A stretch of 60,672 nucleotides of DNA. It comes from UBA2336 sp037443645 (GTDB lineage: Bacteria > Bacteroidota > Bacteroidia > Cytophagales > Cyclobacteriaceae). The number at the start of each line of letters is the position of its first letter. The stretch's first letter is position 1. The position numbers and the translations under genes are program-made. The notes beneath the pieces are model-generated. The model was not told where the DNA came from. It ran no database searches and saw only the letters and a program-made list of their open reading frames with translations. Positions 25,581 through 32,610 of this stretch are shown here, piece by piece. The stretch covers positions 1 to 60,672 of the forward strand of contig JBBINY010000008.1 in the NCBI GenBank assembly GCA_037443645.1. The letters are read 5' to 3'.

Positions 25581-26687
25581 GTGCATCTACACCACCTCCG
25601 GCTTACAGATTTTAAAAATTACCAAGAGGCAAACCTTGAATTCCCGGCTAAAATAAACTGCCTGGTGGGCTTAAACGGCAGCGGCAAAACCAATCTGCTC
25701 GATGCGATTTACTATTTATCAGCTACCCGCAGTTTTCTTGGTAGCTCCGATAATCAACTTGTGCGTTACGGAGCAAATCATTTTTCAATCCACGGAAGCT
25801 TTATGATGGCAGATGGACATCACCAGGTTGCCTGCCTGGTCCAGCCGGGCCATAGAAAAGTTTTCAGTGAAGATTCCAGGGAATGTGAAAAGCTAAGTGA
25901 GCATATTGGAAAATACCCGGTTGTTTGTATTTCACCTACTGACATGGACCTGGTTAGGGATGGGAGTGACCTGCGAAGGAAATTTTTCGATACCATTATC
26001 GCTCAGATAGACGCAGATTACCTGAGCTGGTTAGTTATCTACACCCGGGTGTTGAAGCAACGCAACAGTCTGCTGGTGCTGTTTGCCGAGCGTAATTTTC
26101 AGGACAGCAACCTGCTTCAATCATATGATGATCAACTCATAAGCAACGGCAAGTTGATCGCAAACCGAAGAAAGTTATTCATTAATGAATTTAAACCTTT
26201 GGTTGATGCTGCCTATGAATTTGTAGCCGGTAGTCAGGAGAAGGCCGAACTTCGTTATTCTTCGTCTGTTTCCGATTCTGACTATGAACAGACATTAACC
26301 CTGAGCAGGCAAAAGGACCTGGTGTTGCAACGAACTCATGTAGGTATTCATCGCGATGATTTTGAATTCATGTTTACTCATGGTGAGTTAAAGAGGCTGG
26401 GCTCACAGGGTCAGATAAAGTCGTTTTTGGTGGCGCTTAAGCTGGCTCAGGTGGAATTGCTGAAGAGGCACAAAGGATTTTATCCGATCTTGCTGCTGGA
26501 TGATATTGTTGATAAACTGGACAACGTGCGAATGGTGCGCTTGCTGCAGAAAGTTTCATCTGAGGCAACCGGGCAACTGTTTATTACCGATGCCGGCCCT
26601 GAACGAACGATGGCTTTGTTTAACAGTTTGCAAATTGAATGCGCTATTTTTACGGTAGATAAAGGAACCATAGTACGGTCGGCATGA
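25581..26687 (+). CDS. recF: DNA replication/repair protein RecF
   Basis: 368 residues, GTG start. Walker A is GLNGSGKT (30-37). The ABC signature segment is SQGQIKSFLVALKLAQ (about 275-290), and Walker B LLLDDIVDKLD lies about 20 residues later. The size and N-terminal LRLTDFKNYQEA are typical of RecF. It is an SMC-like ATPase that loads RecA at single-stranded gaps with RecO and RecR. It is followed by a DUF721 gene with a 4-bp overlap, a pairing seen widely in Bacteroidota. Confidence 0.95.
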   Translation: MHLHHLRLTDFKNYQEANLEFPAKINCLVGLNGSGKTNLLDAIYYLSATRSFLGSSDNQLVRYGANHFSIHGSFMMADGHHQVACLVQPGHRKVFSEDSRECEKLSEHIGKYPVVCISPTDMDLVRDGSDLRRKFFDTIIAQIDADYLSWLVIYTRVLKQRNSLLVLFAERNFQDSNLLQSYDDQLISNGKLIANRRKLFINEFKPLVDAAYEFVAGSQEKAELRYSSSVSDSDYEQTLTLSRQKDLVLQRTHVGIHRDDFEFMFTHGELKRLGSQGQIKSFLVALKLAQVELLKRHKGFYPILLLDDIVDKLDNVRMVRLLQKVSSEATGQLFITDAGPERTMALFNSLQIECAIFTVDKGTIVRSA

Positions 26688-26986
26688 GTGATAAACGAAA
26701 CAAGGGAAATGCACAATCGATAGCTGAGGCGATAAGGGGTCTTTTGAATTCATATCACCTTGAAGCGCGATTTGATGAGGCGTCAATTGTAGCCTCCTGG
26801 AGCGACCTGGTTGGCACCCCCATCGCCAACCGTACCCGTAAGGTCTTTGTCCGCAACAAAGTACTCTTTGTTGAATTCAAAACCCCTGCAATGAAAAATG
26901 ACTTCCTGCTCCATAAATCAAAAATTCTCGATTTGTTCCAGGCGCGGTTTGGGAAACAGGTTGTTGCAGATATTATCATTCTGTAA
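26684..26986 (+). CDS. DUF721 (DciA-like) protein
   Basis: 100 residues. The pattern fits DUF721: a helical N-terminus (AEAIRGLLNSYHLEARF), then WSDLVGTPIANRTR, a basic strand, and a C-terminal KH-like part with the conserved hydrophobic VLFVEFKTPAMKND. Members of this family include DciA, the ancestral DnaB loader. The short form here lacks the long N-terminal extension of actinobacterial DciA. Its start overlaps the recF stop (ATGA), which links it to replication and repair. Confidence 0.8.
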   Translation: MSDKRNKGNAQSIAEAIRGLLNSYHLEARFDEASIVASWSDLVGTPIANRTRKVFVRNKVLFVEFKTPAMKNDFLLHKSKILDLFQARFGKQVVADIIIL

Positions 26987-27013
26987 CGGCAGGCCCCCAG
27001 CTTTTCTAAAATG

Positions 27014-27044
27014 TTTGATGAAACCAAAAAACCGTATAATTTTG
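27014..27044 (+). promoter_or_regulatory. promoter of the tRNA-tuf transcription unit
   Basis: TTTG (27014-27017), 19 nt, then TAATTTTG (27037-27044) is an exact match to the Bacteroidota TTTG-N19-TAnnTTTG consensus. It lies 120 bp before the tRNA-Tyr gene, and no other good match lies between it and tuf. Confidence 0.75.
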
Positions 27045-27164
27045 CACTCCTCTTTTCAAAAAGCCTCGTTTTGGGCTTTGGAATTGAGGTTTTCAGAGTC
27101 GTTCATTTATTTGTTTTGGGGATTGGCGATGGCGGAGAAAAGCCCCGATTTCCAAACTGAAACT

Positions 27165-27247
27165 GGGGGAATACCAAAGCGGCCAACTGGGACAGACTGT
27201 AAATCTGTTGTCTTATGACTTCATAGGTTCGAATCCTAGTTCCCCCA
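27165..27247 (+). tRNA. tRNA-Tyr (GTA)
   Basis: The acceptor GGGGGAA pairs with TTCCCCC (27240-27246) before discriminator A. The anticodon arm CAGACTGTAAATCTG shows GTA. A long variable arm and 83 nt length identify a class II tRNA, as expected for bacterial tRNA-Tyr. CCA is not encoded. It is the first gene of the tRNA-tuf unit, with tRNA-Gly 3 bp downstream. Confidence 0.95.
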
Positions 27248-27250
27248 CTT

Positions 27251-27323
27251 GCGGGAGTAGCTCAGTTGGTAGAGCGGCAGCCTTCCAAGCTGCAGGTCGC
27301 GGGTTCGAGCCTCGTCTCCCGCT
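27251..27323 (+). tRNA. tRNA-Gly (TCC)
   Basis: The acceptor GCGGGAG pairs with CTCCCGC (27316-27322), discriminator T. The anticodon stem GCAGC/GCTGC encloses CTTCCAA, anticodon TCC. 73 nt, CCA not encoded. Partial copies of its 3' end follow (see 27354). Confidence 0.96.
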
Positions 27324-27353
27324 CAGTGTTGCGTGAGTGCACAGAAAGTTGTC

Positions 27354-27392
27354 GTGGGTTCGCCCCGATAGCTATCGGGGTGTCTCCCGCTC
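27354..27392 (+). repeat. degenerate copy of tRNA-Gly 3' end carrying a palindrome
   Basis: GTGGGTTCG, an 18-bp perfect palindrome (CCCCGATAGCTATCGGGG, 27363-27380), then TGTCTCCCGCTC. The left and right parts match the T-arm and acceptor of tRNA-Gly (GTCTCCCGCTC is identical at 27314-27324 and 27382-27392), but the palindrome replaces the T-loop/3' T-stem. It cannot fold as a tRNA. Confidence 0.85.
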
Positions 27393-27405
27393 TGAAGGTG
27401 TAGTT

Positions 27406-27463
27406 CGTTGTTGGTTATTCGTTGTTCGGCATTGCGAATTACGATTACGAATAACCAACAACG
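27406..27463. repeat. perfect 17-bp inverted repeat between tRNA-Gly and tRNA-Thr
   Basis: CGTTGTTGGTTATTCGT (27406-27422) is the exact reverse complement of 27447-27463, with a 24-nt loop. The same word family (GTTATTCGTTGTTCGTT) bounds the element at 5370-5674. In the transcript it would form a strong hairpin between the two tRNAs. No T-run follows. Confidence 0.8.
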
Positions 27464-27471
27464 GTTTATAT

Positions 27472-27543
<72 letters not shown>

Positions 27544-27587
27544 CTGAGTTACGGATGATGTGGCTTACTACAGGATAAGTTGTGGTG

Positions 27588-27625
27588 AGCCTGCCGAAGG
27601 CAGGTTCAAATCTCATCAACAGCTC
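27588..27625 (+). repeat. degenerate copy of tRNA-Thr 3' end preceded by a palindrome
   Basis: CCTGCCGAAGGCAG, a GCCTGCC/GGCAGG hairpin, runs directly into 22 bp identical to the tRNA-Thr 3' end (27604-27625 equals 27523-27544). The 5' T-stem strand is replaced by the hairpin. The offset from the real 3' end is 81 bp. Confidence 0.85.
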
Positions 27626-27759
27626 AGCAGGGTATTTTGAGATTTGTGCAAAATCCCATGGCAATTAGTACTGCGAATCAGGATGTGATCGCATAATTAA
27701 GAATGGATGAATTATCAGAGCAGATTCTCCCGGTGCCTAGCGAACACCATGTACTGAGA

Positions 27760-27831
27760 CCTGCCCAAACGAATAAACCCTTATTCGACAGGCTTACCAT
27801 GTTTAGGGTGTATGCTTCTTCGTAAGAAGCA
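27760..27831 (+). promoter_or_regulatory. structured leader upstream of tuf
   Basis: Two hairpins lie between tRNA-Thr and tuf. The first is CGAATAA (27770-27776)/TTATTCG (27781-27787), with an outer CCTG/CAGG closure. The second is TGCTTCTT (27813-27820)/AAGAAGCA (27824-27831) with a 3-nt loop. No T-run follows, so they may be processing or control structures rather than terminators. The remaining bases from 27626 to 27889 show no gene. Confidence 0.4.
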
Positions 27832-27889
27832 CGGAATTAATTAGGAACAACTTAAATTGATTTATACACTTTAAACTGGATTTACTAAA

Positions 27890-29077
27890 ATGGCTAAAGA
27901 AACATTTGATCGTTCGAAACCCCACGTAAACGTTGGTACCATCGGTCACGTTGACCACGGTAAAACAACCCTTACTGCGGCTATCACCAAAGTGCTTGCG
28001 AAAAAAGGTCTTGCTGCTGAGCGCGACTTTTCTTCGATTGACAACGCTCCTGAAGAAAAAGAGCGTGGTATTACCATCAACACTTCACATGTTGAGTATC
28101 AAACTGAAAAGCGTCACTATGCCCACGTTGACTGTCCCGGTCACGCTGACTATGTGAAGAACATGGTTACCGGTGCGGCACAAATGGATGGTGCCATTCT
28201 GGTTGTCGCTGCAACGGATGGCCCTATGCCTCAAACCCGTGAGCACATCCTGCTGGCGCGTCAGGTAGGTGTACCGGCACTTGTTGTGTTTATGAACAAG
28301 GTTGACCTGGTGGATGACCCTGAATTGCTTGACCTGGTAGAAATGGAAGTTCGCGAACTTCTTTCTTCTTACGATTTCCCGGGCGATAAGATTCCCGTTA
28401 TTCGCGGATCGGCTTTAGGTGGATTGAATGGCGAAGCGAAATGGGTTGAAAAAATTGAGGAATTGATGAAAGCAGTTGATGATTACATTCCACTGCCTGT
28501 TCGTCTGATCGACAAAGATTTCCTCATGCCTGTTGAAGACGTATTCTCCATTACCGGTCGGGGTACAGTTGCCACTGGCCGTATCGAGCGTGGTGTTATC
28601 AAAACCGGTGATGCCGTGCAGATTCTTGGTATGGGTGCTGAAAACCTTTCTTCAGTGATTACCGGTGTGGAGATGTTCCGCAAAATCCTCGACAGGGGTG
28701 AAGCTGGCGATAACGTAGGGTTATTGCTCCGTGGTATTGAAAAAGACCAGATCCGCAGGGGTATGGTAATTTGCAAGCCCGGTTCTGTAACACCTCATGC
28801 CAAGTTCAAAGCCGAGGTTTACGTACTGTCAAAAGAAGAAGGTGGTCGTCATACCCCATTCTTCAACAAGTATCGTCCTCAGTTCTACTTCCGTACTACA
28901 GATGTAACCGGTGAGGTTAAGTTGCCTGCAGGTGTCGAAATGGTAATGCCTGGCGATAACATCTCCATTGAAGTGGAGTTGATCAACAAGATTGCTATGG
29001 AAAAGGGACTTCGTTTTGCCATCCGGGAAGGCGGCCGTACGGTAGGCTCCGGACAGGTTACCGAAATCCTCGATTAA
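27890..29077 (+). CDS. tuf: elongation factor Tu
   Basis: 395 residues, the usual length. The G-domain motifs are GHVDHGKT (19-26), DCPGHADY and NKVD. Domains II and III follow, with TGRGTVATGR and the C-terminal RFAIREGGRTVGSGQVTEI. It delivers aminoacyl-tRNA to the ribosome as a GTP complex. Position within a tRNA-Tyr/Gly/Thr-tuf-tRNA-Trp unit is typical of the phylum. An intrinsic terminator follows 41 bp after the stop. Confidence 0.98.
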   Translation: MAKETFDRSKPHVNVGTIGHVDHGKTTLTAAITKVLAKKGLAAERDFSSIDNAPEEKERGITINTSHVEYQTEKRHYAHVDCPGHADYVKNMVTGAAQMDGAILVVAATDGPMPQTREHILLARQVGVPALVVFMNKVDLVDDPELLDLVEMEVRELLSSYDFPGDKIPVIRGSALGGLNGEAKWVEKIEELMKAVDDYIPLPVRLIDKDFLMPVEDVFSITGRGTVATGRIERGVIKTGDAVQILGMGAENLSSVITGVEMFRKILDRGEAGDNVGLLLRGIEKDQIRRGMVICKPGSVTPHAKFKAEVYVLSKEEGGRHTPFFNKYRPQFYFRTTDVTGEVKLPAGVEMVMPGDNISIEVELINKIAMEKGLRFAIREGGRTVGSGQVTEILD

Positions 29078-29117
29078 GCCTAACATATAGGTCAACTCTT
29101 CGCTCGGGAAGGGGTAT

Positions 29118-29155
29118 AAAGGCGTTTCTGAATTTTTAGGAAGCGCCTTTGTTTT
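29118..29155 (+). terminator. intrinsic terminator after tuf
   Basis: AAAGGCG (29118-29124) pairs with CGCCTTT (29144-29150), extended inward by TTTC/GAAG with one wobble, followed by GTTTTA. The -33 element of the next promoter lies inside its 3' arm. Confidence 0.75.
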
Positions 29156-29178
29156 ATACATTACTCTTTCTACCTTTG
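29148..29178 (+). promoter_or_regulatory. promoter of tRNA-Trp/secE/nusG unit
   Basis: TTTG (29148-29151), 19 nt, TACCTTTG (29171-29178): exact consensus match, about 95 bp upstream of tRNA-Trp. The TTTG is shared with the terminator of tuf, so the two signals overlap physically. Confidence 0.75.
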
Positions 29179-29273
29179 CAGTCCTTTTGGGTTTCGCGAG
29201 GTTTATAGTGTAATCTGGTGTTTCTCAAGAGGTTGTGAGGTCTGCAAGCTCTGGGGTAAAAGCCGGTTTTTTT

Positions 29274-29346
<73 letters not shown>

Positions 29347-29384
29347 CGAAGAATTTAGAAGGGCAAGAAGTTTAGATTGAGGCA

Positions 29385-29512
29385 GGGAGTTCGTCCCGAT
29401 GGTTATCGGGACTCCACCCGTGCGAAGAGTTTAGCGGGACAGGAATATTGCTCGCATACAGGTTCGTCCCGATAACAATTTGGGACTCTGCCTGTGCAGG
29501 AGTTTGGTTTAG
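29385..29512 (+). repeat. two decaying tandem copies of the tRNA-Trp 3' end with palindromes
   Basis: Copy 1 (29385-29434) repeats GGGAGTTCG, then GTCCCGAT-GGTT-ATCGGGAC (29393-29412) in place of the T-loop, then TCCACCCGTGCGAAGA and TTTAG, matching the real 3' end and 15 bp beyond it. Copy 2 (29459-29512) is more worn: GGTTCGTCCCGATAAC, then TTGGGACTCTGCCTGTGC and AGTTTGGTTTA. TTCG spacing is 63 then 73 bp. Similarity falls off with distance from the tRNA. The segment to 29570 holds nothing else. Confidence 0.85.
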
Positions 29513-29570
29513 AGAATCCCCGGGGCAATCCCGGTCTTTAATAAAATAGTACGTGTAAAAGGCCTGAAAC

Positions 29571-29762
29571 ATGCAGAAACTCACGAGTTACATCACCGAG
29601 TCCTGGGATGAAATCAAGAATAAGGTTTCATGGTCAAGTTTTAAAGAGCTTCAGGGGAGCGCTATCCTGGTTCTTGTCGCCTCAACAATTTTTTCGTTGG
29701 TGATTGGCGGTATTGATTGGGTCTTTAAAACGGGGTTGGGCTGGTTCTACCGTGAATTTTAA
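29571..29762 (+). CDS. secE: preprotein translocase subunit SecE
   Basis: 63 residues, the short single-helix form. The amphipathic ESWDEIKNKVSWSSFKELQG is followed by one transmembrane helix (AILVLVASTIFSLVIGGID). It stabilises SecY in the inner membrane. Placed directly before nusG, as in most bacteria; nusG starts 1 bp after its stop. Confidence 0.93.
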   Translation: MQKLTSYITESWDEIKNKVSWSSFKELQGSAILVLVASTIFSLVIGGIDWVFKTGLGWFYREF

Positions 29763-29763
29763 A

Positions 29764-30333
29764 ATGGGTGTGGTGATGGGAGAATTAAAATGGTACGTGC
29801 TCCGCGTTATTAGCGGCCAGGAAAAAAAGGTTAAAACCTACCTGGAGAATGAAATTGAGCGGGAAAAGTTGAGGGAGTTCATTCCTCAGGTGTTGATTCC
29901 CTCTGAAAAGGTGTATGAAATGCGGGGTGGAAAAAAACGGGTTAGGGAGCGCAATTTCTTTCCCGGCTATGTATTGATTTCAGCTGATTTGTCGCATGGT
30001 GAGGCGTATCATTCGGTAAATAATATCCCCGGGGTAATTGGCTTTCTGGGTGGCAATGGCACCGGCTCTTCAAAAGATCCAGTACCATTACGGCAATCGG
30101 AGGTGAACCGGATTTTAGGGAAGGTTGATGAGATTGATTCATTTGATGAAAAACTGGAAACCCCGTTTATCAAAGGTGAGTCGGTAAAAGTGATGGATGG
30201 TCCATTCAGCGGCTTCACGGGAACAGTAGAAGAGATTTTTGAGGAGAAAAAGAAGCTTAATGTAATGGTTAAGATTTTCGGCCGGAACACTCCGGTTGAA
30301 TTGAACTACATGCAAGTTGAAAAGTTAGATTAA
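29764..30333 (+). CDS. nusG: transcription termination/antitermination factor NusG
   Basis: About 189 residues from ATG 29764, the first start after the secE stop; ATG 29776 (MGELKWYVLRV) is equally possible. The NGN domain (WYVLRVISGQEKKV ... FFPGYVLISAD) and the C-terminal KOW domain (VKVMDGPFSGFTGTVEEI) are clear. An upstream frame to 29704 overlaps secE and is not used. NusG binds the RNA polymerase clamp and couples to Rho or the ribosome. Confidence 0.95.
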   Translation: MGVVMGELKWYVLRVISGQEKKVKTYLENEIEREKLREFIPQVLIPSEKVYEMRGGKKRVRERNFFPGYVLISADLSHGEAYHSVNNIPGVIGFLGGNGTGSSKDPVPLRQSEVNRILGKVDEIDSFDEKLETPFIKGESVKVMDGPFSGFTGTVEEIFEEKKKLNVMVKIFGRNTPVELNYMQVEKLD

Positions 30334-30345
30334 GTAAGGCAGTAT

Positions 30346-30789
30346 ATGGCAAAGGAAGTAACAGGCTATTTGAAATTGCAGGTTAAAGGAGGTTCGGCAA
30401 ACCCGTCTCCCCCTATTGGTCCGGCATTGGGTAGTAAGGGTCTTAACATCATGGACTTTTGCAAGCAGTTTAATGCACGTACACAGGACAAGCCCGGGCA
30501 ATTGTTGCCGGTTTTGATCACAATCTATAATGATAAGTCGTTTGACTTTGTGATTAAAACACCTCCGGCAGCGAACCTGATTCTGGAAGCGATGAAAAAG
30601 CAGAAGGGATCAGCAGAGCCTAACCGGAATAAGGTCGGATCGATTACCTGGGACCAGGTAAAAAAGATAGCCGAAGTAAAAATGCCCGACCTGAATGCAT
30701 TTAAAATCGAATCGGCAATGAAAATGGTTGCTGGTACCGCACGGAGTATGGGTGTTACGGTATCGGGCACACCTCCATGGGAAAACTAA
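30346..30789 (+). CDS. rplK: 50S ribosomal protein L11
   Basis: 147 residues. The N-terminal LQVKGGSANPSPPIGPALG is the conserved proline-rich PAxPxGPALG-type switch region. The C-terminal rRNA-binding domain contains ITWDQVKKIAEVKM and TARSMGVTV. Part of the GTPase-associated centre with 23S rRNA. In order after nusG, 12 bp apart. Confidence 0.97.
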   Translation: MAKEVTGYLKLQVKGGSANPSPPIGPALGSKGLNIMDFCKQFNARTQDKPGQLLPVLITIYNDKSFDFVIKTPPAANLILEAMKKQKGSAEPNRNKVGSITWDQVKKIAEVKMPDLNAFKIESAMKMVAGTARSMGVTVSGTPPWEN

Positions 30790-30813
30790 ACATATAGAAA
30801 GGCAGTAAACGTC

Positions 30814-31512
30814 ATGGCACGAATAGCAAAAAACAGAAAGGCCGTTATCGGCAAGTTTAATCTCGAGAAGGAATATTCTTTGGATGATGCGGCAAACATG
30901 CTGAAGGAAGTTACCTTCACCAAGTTTGATGCTTCGGTTGATCTGGATGTCCGTCTGGGAGTTGACCCGAAGAAGTCCGATCAGATGGTGCGCGGTGTTG
31001 TTTCCCTGCCGCATGGCATCGGAAAAACCGTGCGGGTATTGGTTTTGTGTACCCCCGACAAAGTTCAGGACGCGAAAGATGCAGGTGCCGATCACGTTGG
31101 GCTGGATGACTATATTCAAAAAATTGAAGGTGGCTGGACGGATATTGATGTGATCATCTGTACGCCAACCGTAATGGCCAAAGTAGGTAAACTTGGCAAA
31201 GTGTTAGGCCCGCGCGGCTTAATGCCCAATCCAAAATCAGGAACTGTTACACTTGAAGTCGGCAAAGCGGTAAAAGAAGTAAAGGCCGGTAAAATCGATT
31301 TCAAAATTGATAAAGCTGGAATCATTCATGTAAGCATTGGGAAAGCTTCCTTCCCGGCTGACAAAATCAGGGATAATGCCCTGGAGATGATCCAGACCAT
31401 CGCCAAACTGAAACCCGCATCAGCGAAGGGTGCTTATTTTAAGAGCATCAGCATTTCTTCAACGATGAGCCCGGGCATTCGGATTGACGCAAGTACAATT
31501 ACTGGTATTTAA
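30814..31512 (+). CDS. rplA: 50S ribosomal protein L1
   Basis: 232 residues, the normal length. It begins MARIAKNRKA, then LDDAANMLKEV. The second domain holds VLGPRGLMPNPKSGTV, the family signature. It binds the L1 stalk of 23S rRNA and in many bacteria represses rplKA translation. I could not point to a specific mRNA site here. Confidence 0.97.
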   Translation: MARIAKNRKAVIGKFNLEKEYSLDDAANMLKEVTFTKFDASVDLDVRLGVDPKKSDQMVRGVVSLPHGIGKTVRVLVLCTPDKVQDAKDAGADHVGLDDYIQKIEGGWTDIDVIICTPTVMAKVGKLGKVLGPRGLMPNPKSGTVTLEVGKAVKEVKAGKIDFKIDKAGIIHVSIGKASFPADKIRDNALEMIQTIAKLKPASAKGAYFKSISISSTMSPGIRIDASTITGI

Positions 31513-31523
31513 GAAACAGGAAC

Positions 31524-32054
31524 ATGACCAGAGAAGAAAAAGCACAGATTATTGAGGAGCTTGAAAAGAAGTTTGCAGCGCACCCTCACTTCTACCTTAC
31601 CGATGCAGGCGGCTTAACCGTTGAACAGGTAAATATGTTCAGAAGAATGTGTTTCAAAAGCGGCATTGAATACGGTGTGTATAAAAATACGTTGATTCGC
31701 AAGGCGCTTGAGAGACGCGAGGGTACCGACTATTCTCCGCTTTTTAAAGTTCTCCATGGGTTTTCCGGAGTCATCTTCTCCAGGGAAGCTGGCAACACAC
31801 CGGCCAAAGTAATCCGGGAGTTCAGAAAAAAGCTGGAAGGCAAACCCGTATTGAAGGCTGCCTCGATTGACTCCGATTTCTTTATCGGAGATGAGAACCT
31901 GAATACGCTGGCTGAGCTCAAGAGCAAGAACGAGCTCATAGGCGAAATCATTTCCCTGCTGCAATCACCTGCCAAAAACGTGATCTCTGCTCTGTTGAGT
32001 GGTGAGCACAAAGTTGCCGGCCTGGTGAAAGCATTGGAAACCCGTAGTAAATAA
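31524..32054 (+). CDS. rplJ: 50S ribosomal protein L10
   Basis: 176 residues. It starts MTREEKAQIIEELEKKF, then the globular N-domain (FRRMCFKSGIEYGVYKNTLIRKAL). The C-terminal helix that holds L7/L12 dimers follows. It begins 11 bp after rplA, so there is no separate L10 leader in between. Confidence 0.96.
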   Translation: MTREEKAQIIEELEKKFAAHPHFYLTDAGGLTVEQVNMFRRMCFKSGIEYGVYKNTLIRKALERREGTDYSPLFKVLHGFSGVIFSREAGNTPAKVIREFRKKLEGKPVLKAASIDSDFFIGDENLNTLAELKSKNELIGEIISLLQSPAKNVISALLSGEHKVAGLVKALETRSK

Positions 32055-32086
32055 TTGTTGGATCAAAAATTTTAAATTAAGTAAAC

Positions 32087-32467
32087 ATGGCGGACATTAA
32101 ATCACTTGGAGATCAACTTGTTGAACTCACCGTAAAAGAAGTAAACGAACTGGCCTCTTACCTGAAGGAAACTTATGGCATTGAGCCTGCTGCTGCAGCC
32201 GTTGTTGCAGCCGGCCCTGCAGCCGGTGGTGGCGCTGGTGCCCCTGCAGCGGAGAAGACCAATTTTGATGTTGTATTGAAAGCTCCCGGAGCCAATAAGC
32301 TTCAGATTGTTAAACTGGTGAAAGAACTTACCGGTCTTGGTCTGAAAGAAGCGAAAGACGTGGTAGACGGAGCGCCTAAAACAATCAAAGAAGGATTACC
32401 GAAAGACGAAGCCGAAAACCTGAAGAAGCAACTTGTTGAGGCAGGAGCCGAAGTGGAGTTGAAATAA
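32087..32467 (+). CDS. rplL: 50S ribosomal protein L7/L12
   Basis: 126 residues. The N-terminal dimerisation helices are followed by an alanine/glycine-rich hinge (about 35-55). The C-terminal factor-binding domain (FDVVLKAPGANKLQIVKLVK ... GLGLKEAKDVVDGAPK) is well conserved. Multiple dimers on L10 recruit GTPase factors. Confidence 0.97.
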   Translation: MADIKSLGDQLVELTVKEVNELASYLKETYGIEPAAAAVVAAGPAAGGGAGAPAAEKTNFDVVLKAPGANKLQIVKLVKELTGLGLKEAKDVVDGAPKTIKEGLPKDEAENLKKQLVEAGAEVELK

Positions 32468-32505
32468 CTTCTTGAAGACGCTGGGTTCCGTCTGAAATAA
32501 GGTTC

Positions 32506-32540
32506 AGACCTCGCCCCGGAAACAAACCGGAGTGAGGTCT
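32506..32540 (+). terminator. hairpin between rplL and rpoB (likely attenuator)
   Basis: AGACCTC (32506-32512) pairs with GAGGTCT (32534-32540), with an inner CCGG/CCGG stem. A short T-containing tail follows (ATTCCTGTTT). It sits in a 143-bp gap in an otherwise tightly packed operon, where many bacteria attenuate rpoBC transcription. Confidence 0.6.
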
Positions 32541-32610
32541 ATTCCTGTTTATACCGTGGCCTGATACCCACCACACATCGTCCGGGACTTGAACATAAAT
32601 CGCTAACACC

